The position numbers and the translations under genes were made by a program. Below, in pieces: positions 43,584 to 54,536 of a stretch of DNA of 64,000 nucleotides. Origin of the DNA: Vavraia culicis subsp. floridensis (lineage: Eukaryota; Microsporidia; Pleistophoridae). The stretch lies in assembly GCF_000192795.1 (NCBI RefSeq), contig NW_007360608.1, forward strand, positions 60,477 through 124,476, given 5' to 3'. How positions within the stretch are numbered: position 1 is the stretch's first letter; each line of letters begins with the position of its first letter. The notes under the pieces were generated by a model. It made no database searches and was not told the DNA's origin. It worked only from the letters and a program-made list of their open reading frames with translations.

Positions 43584-43932
43584 CTGCTCAGGGTAAAAAT
43601 TTTTAAAATGTTTAAGAACCGTGGAAAGCGGGCGTATCATCTGCGAATTACTGGAAGAGAAATATTTGAAAGTGTTAAGAAAATAAATAAACATGCTTTT
43701 AATGAAAGAATCAATATATAGCTGCCTATTTCTACGCTTAAGTTCATTCCAGCAATTAGGCACTGCCAAGTTGGAACACCTGCAGATTAACAGTCACATC
43801 CTTCTTTCTACAGCTGTCCATAGACAGTTCTGCCACCAAAATCGCTGTCAAGCCGCACAAAATGTCCTTTTTAGTGGCAGCTCAGCCAGCAGTGTAACAG
43901 AAATTTGGTGGCAAAACGAAGAATTTGTCTAT
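43584..43932. other. Spacer upstream of eL37, no gene seen
   Basis: Open frames here are extensions or shadows without support. Confidence 0.6.
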
Positions 43933-45258
43933 TTACTTGAAATATTCGTTGACTTTTGATCTATCACTTGCACTGTTTGAATTTAAAAACCGAATATAAA
44001 CATTGATTATCTCCTGGTTGAGAACAAGAAAGTCCTTGAAGTGCTCTGCTCTCATAGATTCCACTTTGCCCAGCAGTTCTTTGTTTCTTTTCTCAAGAAC
44101 CGTGTCTATCTGCATCATCTTTCGCTCCTTCACCTCGTCCTTATCATCGCGCAAGAACTTGTCTAATATCGTACTCCGTGCCTTGAAGGCACCATCTATT
44201 TCGTCCGTGTACTTTGATGATGCCCGTGACACAACATCTCGCAGAAAGTTCAGTATGCTCTCTTTCTTCTCCGTATCGGCTCCGATTGAGTTCGTGTTTG
44301 TCAGTGTAAGTATCGGTTTGAGCATGGCATTGGTCATTTTCTCTATGAACACGCTTTTTTCGGGTATCATTAACGCCTTGGAAGTGCTCAGGTATATGCT
44401 GGGAGTGAGAAACGTTGAGCCCAAGTTAAACGACATTTTAAGCACTCTAACCTCCTCCTGTTTCATCTGCTGCCCGAAAACGAGCGTAAATTCGTTTTCC
44501 TCGCGCTGCTTTATCTTCACAATGTTTTCTGTCTCCGTAACAGCCTTTTCAATGGTCTCTATCATTTGAAAGTACTTCGTATCCTTTTTATTCGCGTCTT
44601 TGATGCTAAGAAACGTGCGAATGCCATCTTTTTTGGGATTCGTACCGCTTGCCGAACTTTCGCGAAGGAACGTTTCAACATCCTTCAGGAGCTTCTGATG
44701 TGAGGTATTAAACAAGGATTTTGCTATCTGTGATCGATCGAACTCAAAGAGCTTATTTCTTTTTTCTAAGCTCTTGTCTATTTTGCCATATTTAGTCTTT
44801 ACGTTCAGTGAGAAGTTTGATGTTGCTCTCAGTATGTCCATTAGAGTTTCACCCAAGTCCATGCCGTCGTCGTTTTTCTTTCCCTTTTTATTCTTCTCGT
44901 TGTTCTTAAAATTGTTTTTAATGGTTTGGATATCCTTTGTATCCAATTCCGTTTTTCCCCTGGTCTCATCGGACTCGTCTTCGTCATCGGTCCACCCACG
45001 ATCCCTAGTTTTCTTATCTATTAGGCGCGAACCGCCTCGTTTTCTGCTAAAAATGTTGACCAAAAAGTTTCTCATGGGCAAAACAACGTCCTTTACAAGT
45101 TCCTTGCACTCACTTTCATTCATCTGATTCACTTCCATAAGAAATATAACTGTGTCCAAATCTATCATAGACTCATAGTAAAGCCTTCGTTGCAAATCAT
45201 TTACAAAGGTATTAGCACGCACACATCCAAATACGAACAAATAACCAATTAGATGCAT
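43933..45258 (-). CDS. Secreted helical protein of unknown function
   Basis: I do not recognise this 441-residue protein. A signal peptide (MHLIGYLFVFGCVRA) is followed by a helical segment with two cysteines. Then comes an acidic and lysine-rich low-complexity region (about residues 75-130: DDEDESDETRGK, NNEKNKKGKKND), then about 300 residues of charged alpha-helical sequence without cysteines ('LVFGQQMKQEEVRVLKMSF', 'IDTVLEKRNKELLGKVES'). The start lacks a CCC/GGG motif, as at the other lineage-specific secreted genes. Its size and composition fit an extracellular or spore-stage structural protein, but that is a guess. Confidence 0.72.
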   Translation of the reverse strand: MHLIGYLFVFGCVRANTFVNDLQRRLYYESMIDLDTVIFLMEVNQMNESECKELVKDVVLPMRNFLVNIFSRKRGGSRLIDKKTRDRGWTDDEDESDETRGKTELDTKDIQTIKNNFKNNEKNKKGKKNDDGMDLGETLMDILRATSNFSLNVKTKYGKIDKSLEKRNKLFEFDRSQIAKSLFNTSHQKLLKDVETFLRESSASGTNPKKDGIRTFLSIKDANKKDTKYFQMIETIEKAVTETENIVKIKQREENEFTLVFGQQMKQEEVRVLKMSFNLGSTFLTPSIYLSTSKALMIPEKSVFIEKMTNAMLKPILTLTNTNSIGADTEKKESILNFLRDVVSRASSKYTDEIDGAFKARSTILDKFLRDDKDEVKERKMMQIDTVLEKRNKELLGKVESMRAEHFKDFLVLNQEIINVYIRFLNSNSASDRSKVNEYFK

Positions 45259-45722
45259 TAGAGGTACCGGTTCGTGCCATTATATAACTTTGAAATGAAA
45301 CGTGTTTTATGGTTTTGATCATTGCTAAACTGAACAGAAGACGTACCAGATGAAACATTAAGGCAGAAACTAAGGGATATTGTTCTTGAGGAATACTACA
45401 ATACCAGGAAATAAGATGTATAACTAGTATTATGGTTGATACCGGCAAATTCACGAGCTAATAAGTTCTTCATAGCCGATATAAAACGTAGGAGTAGGCG
45501 ATTAATGGCATGTTATTCATCTATTTACCGTGAAAATGACTCAAAACTCACATCTAGCAAAGAAATTTGAGTAGTTGTTGATAAAAAGCAAAAACTTCTG
45601 GTCTTCTGATAAGGAACTAAACTGAGATGTTCGTTGTGTCCAACGCATTTAAATATTAGTGAGATTACTCATACACTATGACCAATCTGGTAGGAAGATG
45701 TTCTGTCTAATGTTGGAAATGA
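45259..45722. other. Intergenic, no gene seen
   Basis: Nothing recognised. Confidence 0.6.
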
Positions 45723-46370
45723 TTGTTTCATTTTATACTAACTCGTAAGAAATACCGCATACACCATTTTTATCATGGATGGATGTGCTTTGTCGAGAAT
45801 TTAACCGCAGAATCATTCAGCGATATTCCGAACAACGTGGTCAAGGCAGAATTCACAAAACTGAAGCTTAGTGGACGTATTGTACTCCCTGATCATATCG
45901 AAGTTGTTCAAGTAAAATGGTGTGAGTTAGATGAAAATTCAATTTTGATATTCGACAAAAAACACGGGGGTGTTACGATAGAAAACACACCGGTCAGAGT
46001 TACGCTACCAGGCTTTCACACAACTCAGACTGGATAAGAGTTTAATTCGTGTTTAGAATTCATAAAAAATAAGAACACTGGTCAAAAGCAACTGATATTA
46101 AAAGATATCAAAGTCGAAGAAACTGTAAATGTTGATCCAATCATAGAGGAAATAACATTTAGTTCCGTTGAAGTATTTCCAGGATCATGTGTGATATTCA
46201 GCAGGGCAAGTAAACATTTGAATGTATCACGATCGGTGGGCTTATTTGATTTAGGGCCGTACATGGGAATAAGACAGTACTTTGGTAGTGGTATAAAAGT
46301 AGAAATATCACCCATTTATAATTCAGCACATAGCCTGTTAAGAAATAGGAATGAACACTTGATATGTTAG
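45723..46370 (+). pseudogene. Fragment of a leucine-rich/beta-solenoid-like protein with one in-frame stop
   Basis: A single frame runs from just after a TGA at 45720 to TAG 46368-46370, broken only by TAA at 46035-46037. Before it: 'FSDIPNNVVKAEFTKLKLSG', then 'LPDHIEVVQVKWCELDEN', a periodic strand-loop pattern like leucine-rich or FNIP-type repeats. After it: 'LILKDIKVEETVNVDPIIEE' and 'ITFSSVEVFPGSCVIFSRAS', with similar periodicity. The first ATG is at 45783, and no signal peptide or CCC motif is present. The best reading is a decayed internal fragment of a larger repeat protein. Stop-codon readthrough or a sequencing error at 46035 are alternatives. Confidence 0.6.
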
Positions 46371-46644
46371 CATATGCTGATATTATCATGTTTTAAATAC
46401 ACTAAAATAGATGAAATGGGCAGATTTCTATCACAGACCCATCTACTTAAATGAACCAGAATAATTGTTGAAAAATAGCACTTTCATGCCAACATTAGAC
46501 AATTTAATCTTTCGATAACAACACCAGTATGTTTGCATAGTTCAGATTAGTCGAGCTTGCTGTAGCGATACGGTTGAGAAAACATTTCCAACACTTTTCT
46601 GTCCTCTCTTCAACAATAAATGCTCAATCTGCTCGGTTGGCCAA

Positions 46645-46716
46645 GGTGTAGTAGCTCAGTGGTAGAGCTTTGGATTGCAGATCCAGCGGTCTCCGGTTCG
46701 AATCCGGGCTGCACCT
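46645..46716 (+). tRNA. tRNA-Cys (GCA)
   Basis: Full cloverleaf. Acceptor GGTGTAG/CTGCACC pairs completely with one G-U, the D arm is GCTC/GAGC, and the anticodon stem TTGGA/TCCAG closes a TTGCAGA loop with anticodon GCA. The T arm TCCGG/CCGGG frames TTCGAAT. The discriminator is T (position 46716), as expected for tRNA-Cys. Internal A and B boxes are canonical and there is no intron. Confidence 0.96.
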
Positions 46717-47594
46717 GTACTTTTGTATTGGACTGTCACCGTGAGAATGGTGGTTCTGTGCTGTAGGGAATACCCTATAACCGAGTTTGGCGCTTAGAAT
46801 GCTTCAACAATACGCCGCAATAATCGATCGCACTGTACAAAAAGCATATTGAGGGGTCTTACCCATGTTTTAGGCGTGTAGCATAATTCAGCGCGGCCAC
46901 TATTTTCAGTATGCCGTCTGCTCATGCTTATTTTTCATACGCTACCAATCATTTCTCTTTGAATAGCCCTATCTCAGTCATATCTACTGGTCATGTTGTT
47001 CATAAAATTGTAAAATGGCAGAGCGATATGCGAAGGTCTCCTCTACGAAACAATACATCGTCATCTTTCATTAGCGGTGTGTGCTAAAAATATTGCCCGC
47101 GAGAATGTCATTTACTCGATTATATCAGTTATGGTCCTTGTAAACCAGAGCTGATTCGTCAATAAAAACGCTTTCTGCCTAAATAATAGCTTCTTTAGCA
47201 ATGGCCATGTGTTTATTACCTTGTACAGCAGCAACATGCAAACCTAGCGGTTGTTTAATCCCAAGGAACAAAGTCCAAGTATCATACACTTAAACAAACC
47301 TTAATCCATACACAAAGTATAAAAGTAATTAACTCGCTGAATTCCTGCCATCTTATCCATAAATCAGGATCATTTTGCTTGTTTTATCTTATATGTGTCA
47401 TTTTAATCACTTACTATTGTCAAATCTCGTCACTAGTTTGCTTCCAAGGCTGCCATTCATCACACTCTTTCTCGGATAACATTGTGCTTGGTATTTACTG
47501 AGGAGAAGACTTTCTTAAACGTTAAGAGCAGCAATTCTAATATTCATCGTCAATTTTTATTTAACACCAATACACCCTACACGCTTATTTAGGA
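46717..47594. other. Intergenic, no gene seen
   Basis: Apart from the T-run, nothing recognised. Confidence 0.6.
46721..46724 (+). terminator. Pol III T-run after tRNA-Cys
   Basis: TTTT begins five bases after the tRNA 3' end. Confidence 0.6.
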
Positions 47595-48215
47595 TTATCC
47601 GGCCGTCTCATTAAAAAGAAGGCTTTGATGCAGGCTTTCTTGTGAGCTCACCTTTACTGTCCACGAATTAACACAAAAAAATAATGCGAGTCCTAGCTTT
47701 TCGTCATGAATAACCATGCCACTCGTCGGTATATCACCCTCATGTCTGTCCTGAAGTATATCATTCATGAGATCGTTCATTCGCCTGCACAGGGATGCCC
47801 TTTCGATTCTCACATTAAGATAGCCTGAGCTCTTCATATAATAGTCTAACAACCGCCCGCTGTCTATCGATTGCATGTAGTCCACCGCTGTGCAGACCAT
47901 TACTATATCGTTTCCACTCTTTATCAAATATATCGTTCCGTTCACATCCCTGTCTTTGTAGAAGTCTAAGTTGTACTTTTTTTCTGTCTCTGCCAATTTG
48001 ATTCTTATCTTTCCCTTGCTATAAAGCTCGTTCTTTATTTCCTTTGCGTTCTTCTTCAGGTAATAGTTCCTGTTTTTTCGCATGAACACGTTCAGCTCTA
48101 TCGGCATTTTGCTATGGCTTTCCAGAAAAATAATTACTGTAGAAGAAATTACCAAGAGAACAACAGCGACCACATTCAAATGGAGAAGATTGTTACCGAA
48201 CTTAAAATATTTCAT
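47595..48215 (-). CDS. Hypothetical type II membrane protein
   Basis: I do not recognise this 206-residue protein. A short basic N-terminus (MKYFKFGNN) precedes one hydrophobic segment (about residues 14-31, VVAVVLLVISSTVIIFL). A mixed alpha/beta domain follows with only a few cysteines (VCTAVDY, ASLCRRM, FFCVNSW). The segment would work as a signal anchor that puts the main domain in the lumen. The balanced, non-repetitive composition and clean ATG argue that it is a real gene. The start (ggtaaaaaggcgatact) has no CCC run. Confidence 0.65.
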   Translation of the reverse strand: MKYFKFGNNLLHLNVVAVVLLVISSTVIIFLESHSKMPIELNVFMRKNRNYYLKKNAKEIKNELYSKGKIRIKLAETEKKYNLDFYKDRDVNGTIYLIKSGNDIVMVCTAVDYMQSIDSGRLLDYYMKSSGYLNVRIERASLCRRMNDLMNDILQDRHEGDIPTSGMVIHDEKLGLALFFCVNSWTVKVSSQESLHQSLLFNETAG

Positions 48216-48740
48216 AGTATCGCCTTTTTACCTATTTAAATACGCTTGTTAATCTATCCATTTTACTACTTCAAATTATTACCAAAAACGAATAAATTTT
48301 AGTTAATTTAGCACCAAATAGAACACCTCACGCTTTTATCACGCGAAGAAAACGAAAACATTTCTTTTGCTACCGCGGTTTTTTACACGTGGGAACGAAT
48401 AAACGCACCCTTTTACGAATAAGGGGTCCGATTTGTCGCTTTATGAATCAAATTGCAAAAGTTTTTCTGATGCCTCAACACTACGAGAACAGGGATATTG
48501 AATTGCTAGTTTTTTACTTAAGAGTCATTTATTAATTTTTCATATTGAATTACTATTAAATAGGAGATTGAGCACTCTTCAAACATCGTTACAAATAATT
48601 AAAAATTAGAGAGAATACGAAATAAAAGGTGGCTTTTTCACGTGATCATCCTAGCGATGCTAAACCACTAAAATATGTTTGTTAACACAAGCGTGTGAAG
48701 CTTTCATTAGCTCGCTATGAATTCCTAAACTGCGAAGTAT
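48216..48740. other. Spacer upstream of the membrane protein, no gene seen
   Basis: Nothing recognised. Confidence 0.6.
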
Positions 48741-50021
48741 TTAATTTACGTTATTTCTTTCATCTCCTACGATGATCCACTCATACTCATCGATTCCATA
48801 CGATTTTTTCACCCGCTTTATCGTCTGCTCGTAGTGTTCATCGCTCTTCATTCTGAAACAAAAGAAACCGGCATGGTGACCAACCTGCCGCAGAACGTAC
48901 TCATCCTTGCTGATAATGACCACTGGTGCTTTGTAAGAATACTTCAGCTCAACCACGTGATCACTATAGTGATGCATGAATATCAGCATCGCTCGTGACT
49001 TCTCCTTCCGTTCACCGTACTTAAAGAACTCAGCATCCCTCACTATGGTCTTCATGGTTCTCACTACGTGGGCAGGATGTCGTCCCGTTGCGGTTTCACC
49101 GCTCAGCATGACGCAGTCGCAACTATCAAGCACAGCGTTGCCCACATCGCTCACTTCAGCACGTGTTGGTGTGCTCGCTTCCGTCATACTTTCAAGCATC
49201 TGTGTCGCCATTATGAACGGCTTCTTCATGAGTAGACACTTTTTCGTAATCATTTTTTGTGCACTAAAACAGTGTCCCATCCCGATCTCCACCGCAAGAT
49301 CTCCTCTCGCCACCATAATACCGTCCGCTTCCTTGATTATTTCGTTGATATTTCTGATCGCTTCCTTGTTCTCGATTTTGGCAATCAACACAGGCATATG
49401 CCCGTTCATATCGCGAATAAAATCCCTAACCTTACGAATTTCTGCTGCGTTGCTTATGAATGATAAGAAAACGTAGTCCACTTTGTTTTTCAATCCCAGA
49501 AAAATATCATTTTTATCCTTTTCGGTTGGCACGCCCTCGTCCATTTTCATATCGGGGATGTTCATTGCCTTGCCAGGTTTCACTATGTAACTGTTTGCAG
49601 CCACACACACCACTTCATCGCCATCCCGATCAACCACCATTCTCAGATTACCGTCATCTACCAGCACATCCATTCCTTTTTTAATTTTGTCGAGCCTGTC
49701 CAAATTAATTTTAATCTTTCCGTTTCCATTCAATCCTGAAAGAACGACTCGCTCGCCCTCTTTGATCTCGATCGGCTTTTCAATTTTCACACGTATTTCT
49801 GGTCCTCGTGTATCGAACGCGAGCAAGGGAAAAGTATCATCTCCCCGTATTTTTACTATGTTGTTGACCGTTAACTGGACCTCGTCGTACAACCCGTGGC
49901 TCATGTTAATCCGTGCTATATCCATGCCGCTCATCTTCAATTCTTTCAACGCCTTTTCAGAATTACATTTCGGTCCGATTGTGCAGATTATTTTTGTGCG
50001 AGTGTGCTCCGTCAATTTCAT
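48741..50021 (-). CDS. PYK1: Pyruvate kinase
   Basis: Glycolytic enzyme making pyruvate and ATP from phosphoenolpyruvate and ADP, cytosolic. Visible motifs include 'RTKIICTIGPK' (8-18), INMSHG (38-43) and the catalytic KIEN (215-218). The metal-binding signature is MVARGDLAVEIG (236-247), followed by MATQMLESM (271-279) and GETATGRHP (308-316). The 426-residue length is short of the usual 470-530. Most of the loss is in the C-terminal regulatory domain, where no fructose-bisphosphate-binding loop is apparent, so the enzyme is probably not regulated that way. The start follows 'ggccagggaaat' (GGG motif). Confidence 0.97.
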   Translation of the reverse strand: MKLTEHTRTKIICTIGPKCNSEKALKELKMSGMDIARINMSHGLYDEVQLTVNNIVKIRGDDTFPLLAFDTRGPEIRVKIEKPIEIKEGERVVLSGLNGNGKIKINLDRLDKIKKGMDVLVDDGNLRMVVDRDGDEVVCVAANSYIVKPGKAMNIPDMKMDEGVPTEKDKNDIFLGLKNKVDYVFLSFISNAAEIRKVRDFIRDMNGHMPVLIAKIENKEAIRNINEIIKEADGIMVARGDLAVEIGMGHCFSAQKMITKKCLLMKKPFIMATQMLESMTEASTPTRAEVSDVGNAVLDSCDCVMLSGETATGRHPAHVVRTMKTIVRDAEFFKYGERKEKSRAMLIFMHHYSDHVVELKYSYKAPVVIISKDEYVLRQVGHHAGFFCFRMKSDEHYEQTIKRVKKSYGIDEYEWIIVGDERNNVN

Positions 50022-50751
50022 ATTTCCCTGGCCTTCGTGTTATTTTATTTTTAGATCCTCTCAAATAGACAAATAAGATCACTTGCTGATGAACAAATGA
50101 GGTGTCTCAGTTCATTTTTCACTCATGGTGATTAAACGCTAGGACTTGTTTTTCTAGTCGATTGTTTTGTCGCGTCAGAGCACTCATAGGACCAAAACGA
50201 GAACCCTAAGACTGTTCCAAGGAAGTAGCCGCATTATTCGTCGCATAAAAGGAGCAAATCGATTTTGGAAATGAAAACGGTAGATGATCAATCATAGATC
50301 GAAGCATAGTGTTTCTGAAGACTTGACTCGGTCAAATAACCGCAATTTTTAGGTAACAAATTTAACCGTGGAAATTTCTGTGAAGCAGTCGAAATCAAGT
50401 AATTTCTAGGAAAAAAAGGACTGAGAGACACATTATTTGACTATAGTATCATGACAACATGTTCCTGTAGAAGGCGTTTGATGCGGCAACAAAATATTTA
50501 CTGCTTAAAAATGGGTTACAACCGTGCTCATATGTGTAAAAATTATAGATCTATTGTTTTACAAGCCATGTCTGTCAAAAATGGTAAATTTCATGCATCA
50601 AACGAATTAAAGATCCTAATCGGCTAACGAAATGTGCTTTTCGGTGGATACTGCAAGAAAACCCTTGATTCACGGAATATTTGCAGAGAAACGTATTACC
50701 GCAGCCTGTGCTGTATGCCACTTAGAACGGTAGAATAATTAAAATATCTAT
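50022..50751. other. Intergenic, no gene seen
   Basis: Nothing recognised between pyruvate kinase and the large secreted repeat protein. Confidence 0.6.
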
Positions 50752-53700
50752 TTAGTTTCTTTCCTCACATTTAACAGTATTACAAGGATTGACACATTCC
50801 AAATCAACACACACGCAATCAGGCACACATTCCAACCCTTCTAACTCGGGGATATAGACCGTTTTGTTGATTGTAATGGCTGGCTCGTCCTTGACAGCGC
50901 TGTAAACCACCTTATCGGTCGTGGTAGTGACTGTCACGTACTGAGAACGAACCTCCTTGACAGTACTAAAGTTCTGATTCTCTTTTGTAAAAGTGCTCAG
51001 CACAACACGTGATATTGTAATGGTGACAGGCTTTTCGATTATTCTTGACTGGTAAAGCGTTAGCAGCTTGGTTTCGGTTTTCTCCACCGTATAAGGCACA
51101 CTGATGTTCTTGGTCAATGTCACAGACTTGAAGAATGTTCGTGGAACGGTTACGGTATTTGTTAGTGTTTTGCTCTTCACTTCGGTGACTTTTTCTGTGA
51201 CTGGAACGGTTTTGGAGACCGTTATGAATTGGCTTTCGCGGACTATTTTGTTTACAGTCTTCGTCTTTGTAACCGTCTCAACCACCTTTTGCTTCACCGT
51301 TTCAGGCACCTTAATGGTCACTTTCTCCTGTGAAGCGCAACGTTTTGCACACGCTGGTCGGCATATACCAACGCGACCGGGTCTTGCAATATTGCCCTTT
51401 CCGCAGCATATCATGAAATCAGCCTCAGAGCATGTATCGTAGTCCTGTAAAATGATTATTGGTTCAAGTCTTCTTGCGAACTTGACTGTCGGCGAAATGC
51501 CAGCAGGTGGTGGACTTGGTGTTGGTTGTGCCGCCTCTGCAGCAGCACTCTGGGGTTGACCAGCTGACATTGCTTCTGAAGCTTTTGACTCTGAAGCACC
51601 TCCAGCTCCACCTTCAGCGCCACCAGCTCCACCTTCAGCACCACCACCTCCACCTTCAGCACCACCAGCTCCACCTTCAGCACCACCAGCTCCACCTTCA
51701 GCTCCTCCAGCTCCACCTTCAGCTCCTCCAGCTCCACCTTCAGCACCACCAGCTCCACCTTCAGCACCACCTTCAGCACCTCTCCACCTTCAGCACCTCC
51801 AGCACCACCACCTTCAGCACCTCCAGCACCACCTTCAGCACCTCCAGCACCACCTTCAGCACCTCCAGCACCACCACCTTCAGCACCATCACCACCACCT
51901 TCAGCACCTCCAGCTCCACCCTCAGCACCACCACCTTCAGCACCTCCACCTCCTCCCTCAGCGCCACCAGCACCACCACCAGCACCACCACCAGCACCAC
52001 CACCTCCTCCCTCAGCGCCACCAGCTCCTCCTCCTTCAGCACCTCCACCACCACCTTCAGCACCTCCACCACCACCCTCAGCGCCACCAGCCCCACCTTC
52101 AGCACCTCCAGCACCACCACCTCCACCACCACCCTCAGCACCACCTCCTTCAGCACCACCTCCTTCAGCACCACCTCCAGCAGGTGTGCCTCCACCCTCG
52201 TTCGTTTGTTGCTTCTGTGTTTCAGCACCAGCTGCTTGACCGCCAGCAATATCAGAAGATTGAACAGCTGGTTTAACACCATTCTGTTCAACTTGTCCAC
52301 ACAACTTATCGATACTCATTTTCATTCCCTTAGAATCCTCTTCAGACACACTCTTGTCCTGATACACACCCAATCCATTGTTCGTTCCTTTACTCGGAAT
52401 CTCTTCTTTCTTACAGCCACAATCCATACCACCAAATAGACCGGATTTATCGGCAATGTCATTTCCTTTCTTCTCCATCCTGACAGAACCTGAAAAGTCT
52501 GAATAGTATTGACCGTTCCAGAACACGAGAACCTTGTCCACTTTTTTGCACTCGGAACACTCTTTGAAAAGCTTTTGTACGTCTTCGCTTGATATGTTGT
52601 TGGATATTAAAGATATTTGGTAAGTCTGTTTCTGTTGTTCTTCGCTGGTAGAGGCGGATATCGAGCTTGCCATACTTGAAATAACAGAAGATGGTATAGA
52701 TGAGGCAATTGAGGCCGGTATTGATTCTGAAGACATCGCAGAGGACATCTCCGATGACATCGGCATTGATGAGGACATTTCTGAAGACATCGCAGAGGAC
52801 ATCTCCGATGACATCGGCATTGATGAGGACATTTCTGAAGACATCGCAGAGGACATCTCCGATGACATCGGCATTGATGAGGACATTTCTGAAGACATCG
52901 CAGAGGACATCTCTGATGACATTGGCATCGACGAGGACATCTCTGAAGACATCGCAGAGGACATCTCCGATGACATTGGCATTGATGAAGAGGCCTGGAC
53001 CGAGGAGGATTGTACTGATGCAGAAACCGAACTTGATGCACCAACAGACTTCTCTGCTGATGTTGACATTGACGCAGATGCAACTGTTTCTGACGCTTTC
53101 TTCGAAGCGCTCGCACTTTCTGTGCTACCAACCTCAGATTTTTGAACTGTGGGTTCCACGCCTCCTGATTTGGTTTCTGCGGTTTTCTTTGCACTTTCAG
53201 TTGATTTATCGGTCTTCTTTCCTGTACTTGTGCTCTTAGACTCACGATCTGATGTCTTTTCCTTTGTTTTACTCTCCTTCTCGGGTTTTTTAGTTTCCCG
53301 CTTCTTTTCTTTCTCGCCTTTCTCCTTCTCTCTCTTCTCGCTCTTTTCTTTGTCTTTTTGCTGTCTTTTCTCGCCTTCTTTCTTCTTTTCAGAGCCTTTC
53401 TTTTCTTTCTCCTTCTGTCTTTTTTCCTCCTTTTCCTTTCCCTCTTCCTTCTGTTTCTCTTTCTTCTCTTTCTTCTTCGCTTGCTCCTCTTCTTTCTTTT
53501 TGCTCCTTTCCTTTTCCTTTTCTTTCTTCTTCTCCGCTTCTTTTTCCTTCTCCTTCTTTTTCTCTTCAGTCTTTTCCTTCTGTTCCTCCTTCTTCTTTGC
53601 TTTTTGCTCTGTTTTCGCTTTCTCCTTTTCTTTTTTATCTTCAGCCTTTTCTTCCGTTTTCTTTTTCTTCTTCTCTTCGGCTTCTTTCTTATCAGCTTGC

Positions 53701-54074
53701 TTTTTCTCCTGCTGTTCTGCCTTTCCCTTGCGCTGAGAATCCTTTTCTTGGCTTTTAGCCTGTTTGTCTGCCTTCTCTGATTGTTTTGATTCAGCTCCGC
53801 TTTGCGCGCCTGCTTCTTTGCCGCCTGCTCCGACAGCGGCCAATCCGCTTTTGTCGTTTCCGTCTTTCTTTGCGGCCTCGCCCGTTGACAGCTCGGATTT
53901 TTTCGTTTCATGCCTCGATGGTAGCTCAAAGCCAAGAAGCCCACTCTCTTTCAGCTTTCCGAGTAAGCCATCAATTCCTCCGGCATCATCGATGTCTTTG
54001 AGTGTCATTACAAACGTGCCATCGTCCCTCTTCTCAAAAATGGATTGAATGGTCAGAAAATGTAAGAAGAACAT
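50752..54074 (-). CDS. Large secreted repeat protein with cysteine-rich tail, one frameshift
   Basis: The parts, in order, are a signal-like start (MFFLHFLTIQSIFE); a Lys/Glu-rich tract (about residues 85-290); Ser-rich sequence with 18-residue repeats of SSEMSSSMPM and SSEMSSAM; a globular domain with CSEC and CGC motifs ('VDKVLVFWNGQYYSDFSGS'); about 190 residues of AEGGG/GGA repeats; a Thr/Val-rich region with recurrent TVT; and a tail with spacing C-x3-C-x-C-x4-C-x3-C-x4-C. The span is 3,323 nt, two more than a multiple of three. The frame slips near 51780, where 'GGTGGAGAGGTGCTG' breaks the repeat, so an extra GA or one missing base joins the halves (about 1,106 residues). It is an error in a hard repeat or a real mutation. 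The composition suggests a spore-wall, polar-tube or surface protein. No CCC motif at the start. Confidence 0.72.
51600..52185. repeat. Gly/Ala/Glu-coding tandem repeat (GGA, AEGGG)
   Basis: Short codon repeats (gct/gaa/ggt/gga on the minus strand) of 12-21 bp with many variants. It contains the frameshift near 51780. Confidence 0.9.
52722..52985. repeat. 54-bp in-frame repeat (18-residue Ser/Met unit)
   Basis: Nearly five copies encode SSEMSSAMSSEMSSSMPM. Silent differences (gacatcggcattgat / gacattggcatcgac) show that the array is not brand new. Confidence 0.9.
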
Positions 54075-54257
54075 CTTTATTTACATTTCCACTGTTTGTT
54101 ATTAATTCAAAAGTTGAAACAGTGTTTTGATTCACCTATTTTGACAAAAACTAGCCTTTGCAGTGAATTGGAAATGGAAACAATGTTTTGATTCAGTTTA
54201 TCCAATATTGATCGGAAAGGAAAGAAATAAATATGTTGCAGCTGCGCATCGCCGGTC

Positions 54258-54330
54258 GGGGGACTAGCTCACTTGGTAGAGCGCTCGCTTAGCGTGCGAG
54301 AGGTACTGGGTTCGAATCCTGGGTTCTCCA
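54258..54330 (+). tRNA. tRNA-Ala (AGC)
   Basis: Cloverleaf with acceptor GGGGGAC/GTTCTCC, including the G3-U70 pair that marks alanine tRNAs. The D arm is GCTC/GAGC, and anticodon stem CTCGC/GCGAG closes TTAGCGT with anticodon AGC. The T loop is TTCGAAT and the discriminator is A. No intron. Confidence 0.96.
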
Positions 54331-54334
54331 CTCC

Positions 54335-54339
54335 TTTTT
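54335..54339 (+). terminator. Pol III T-run after tRNA-Ala
   Basis: TTTTT begins five bases after the tRNA 3' end. Confidence 0.65.
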
Positions 54340-54536
54340 GTAGGATAAGTTCCATGGAAGTAGAAAACGGACGGACTTATCACAAACACTTCGTGTCACA
54401 GGTATTTACCAAACACCATTCCACGCACTCTTGAGATAATGCTAACGGCAAGCCAACCCTTTTAGCTGTAAATACTGTTGTATAAAACATAGAATAACAT
54501 TTAGTAACAAACATAATTTCTGCATTAAATCACAAT

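Noticed and set aside
46035..46037. Reassigned stop codon (TAA as sense)
   Set aside because: TAA terminates several other genes in the window, for example SRP72 and the partial gene at the right edge.
51507..53780. Plus-strand frames rich in Thr/Ser/Phe/Leu opposite the secreted repeat protein
   Set aside because: Antisense shadows of Gly/Ala and Lys/Glu codon repeats. No signal or domain beyond composition.
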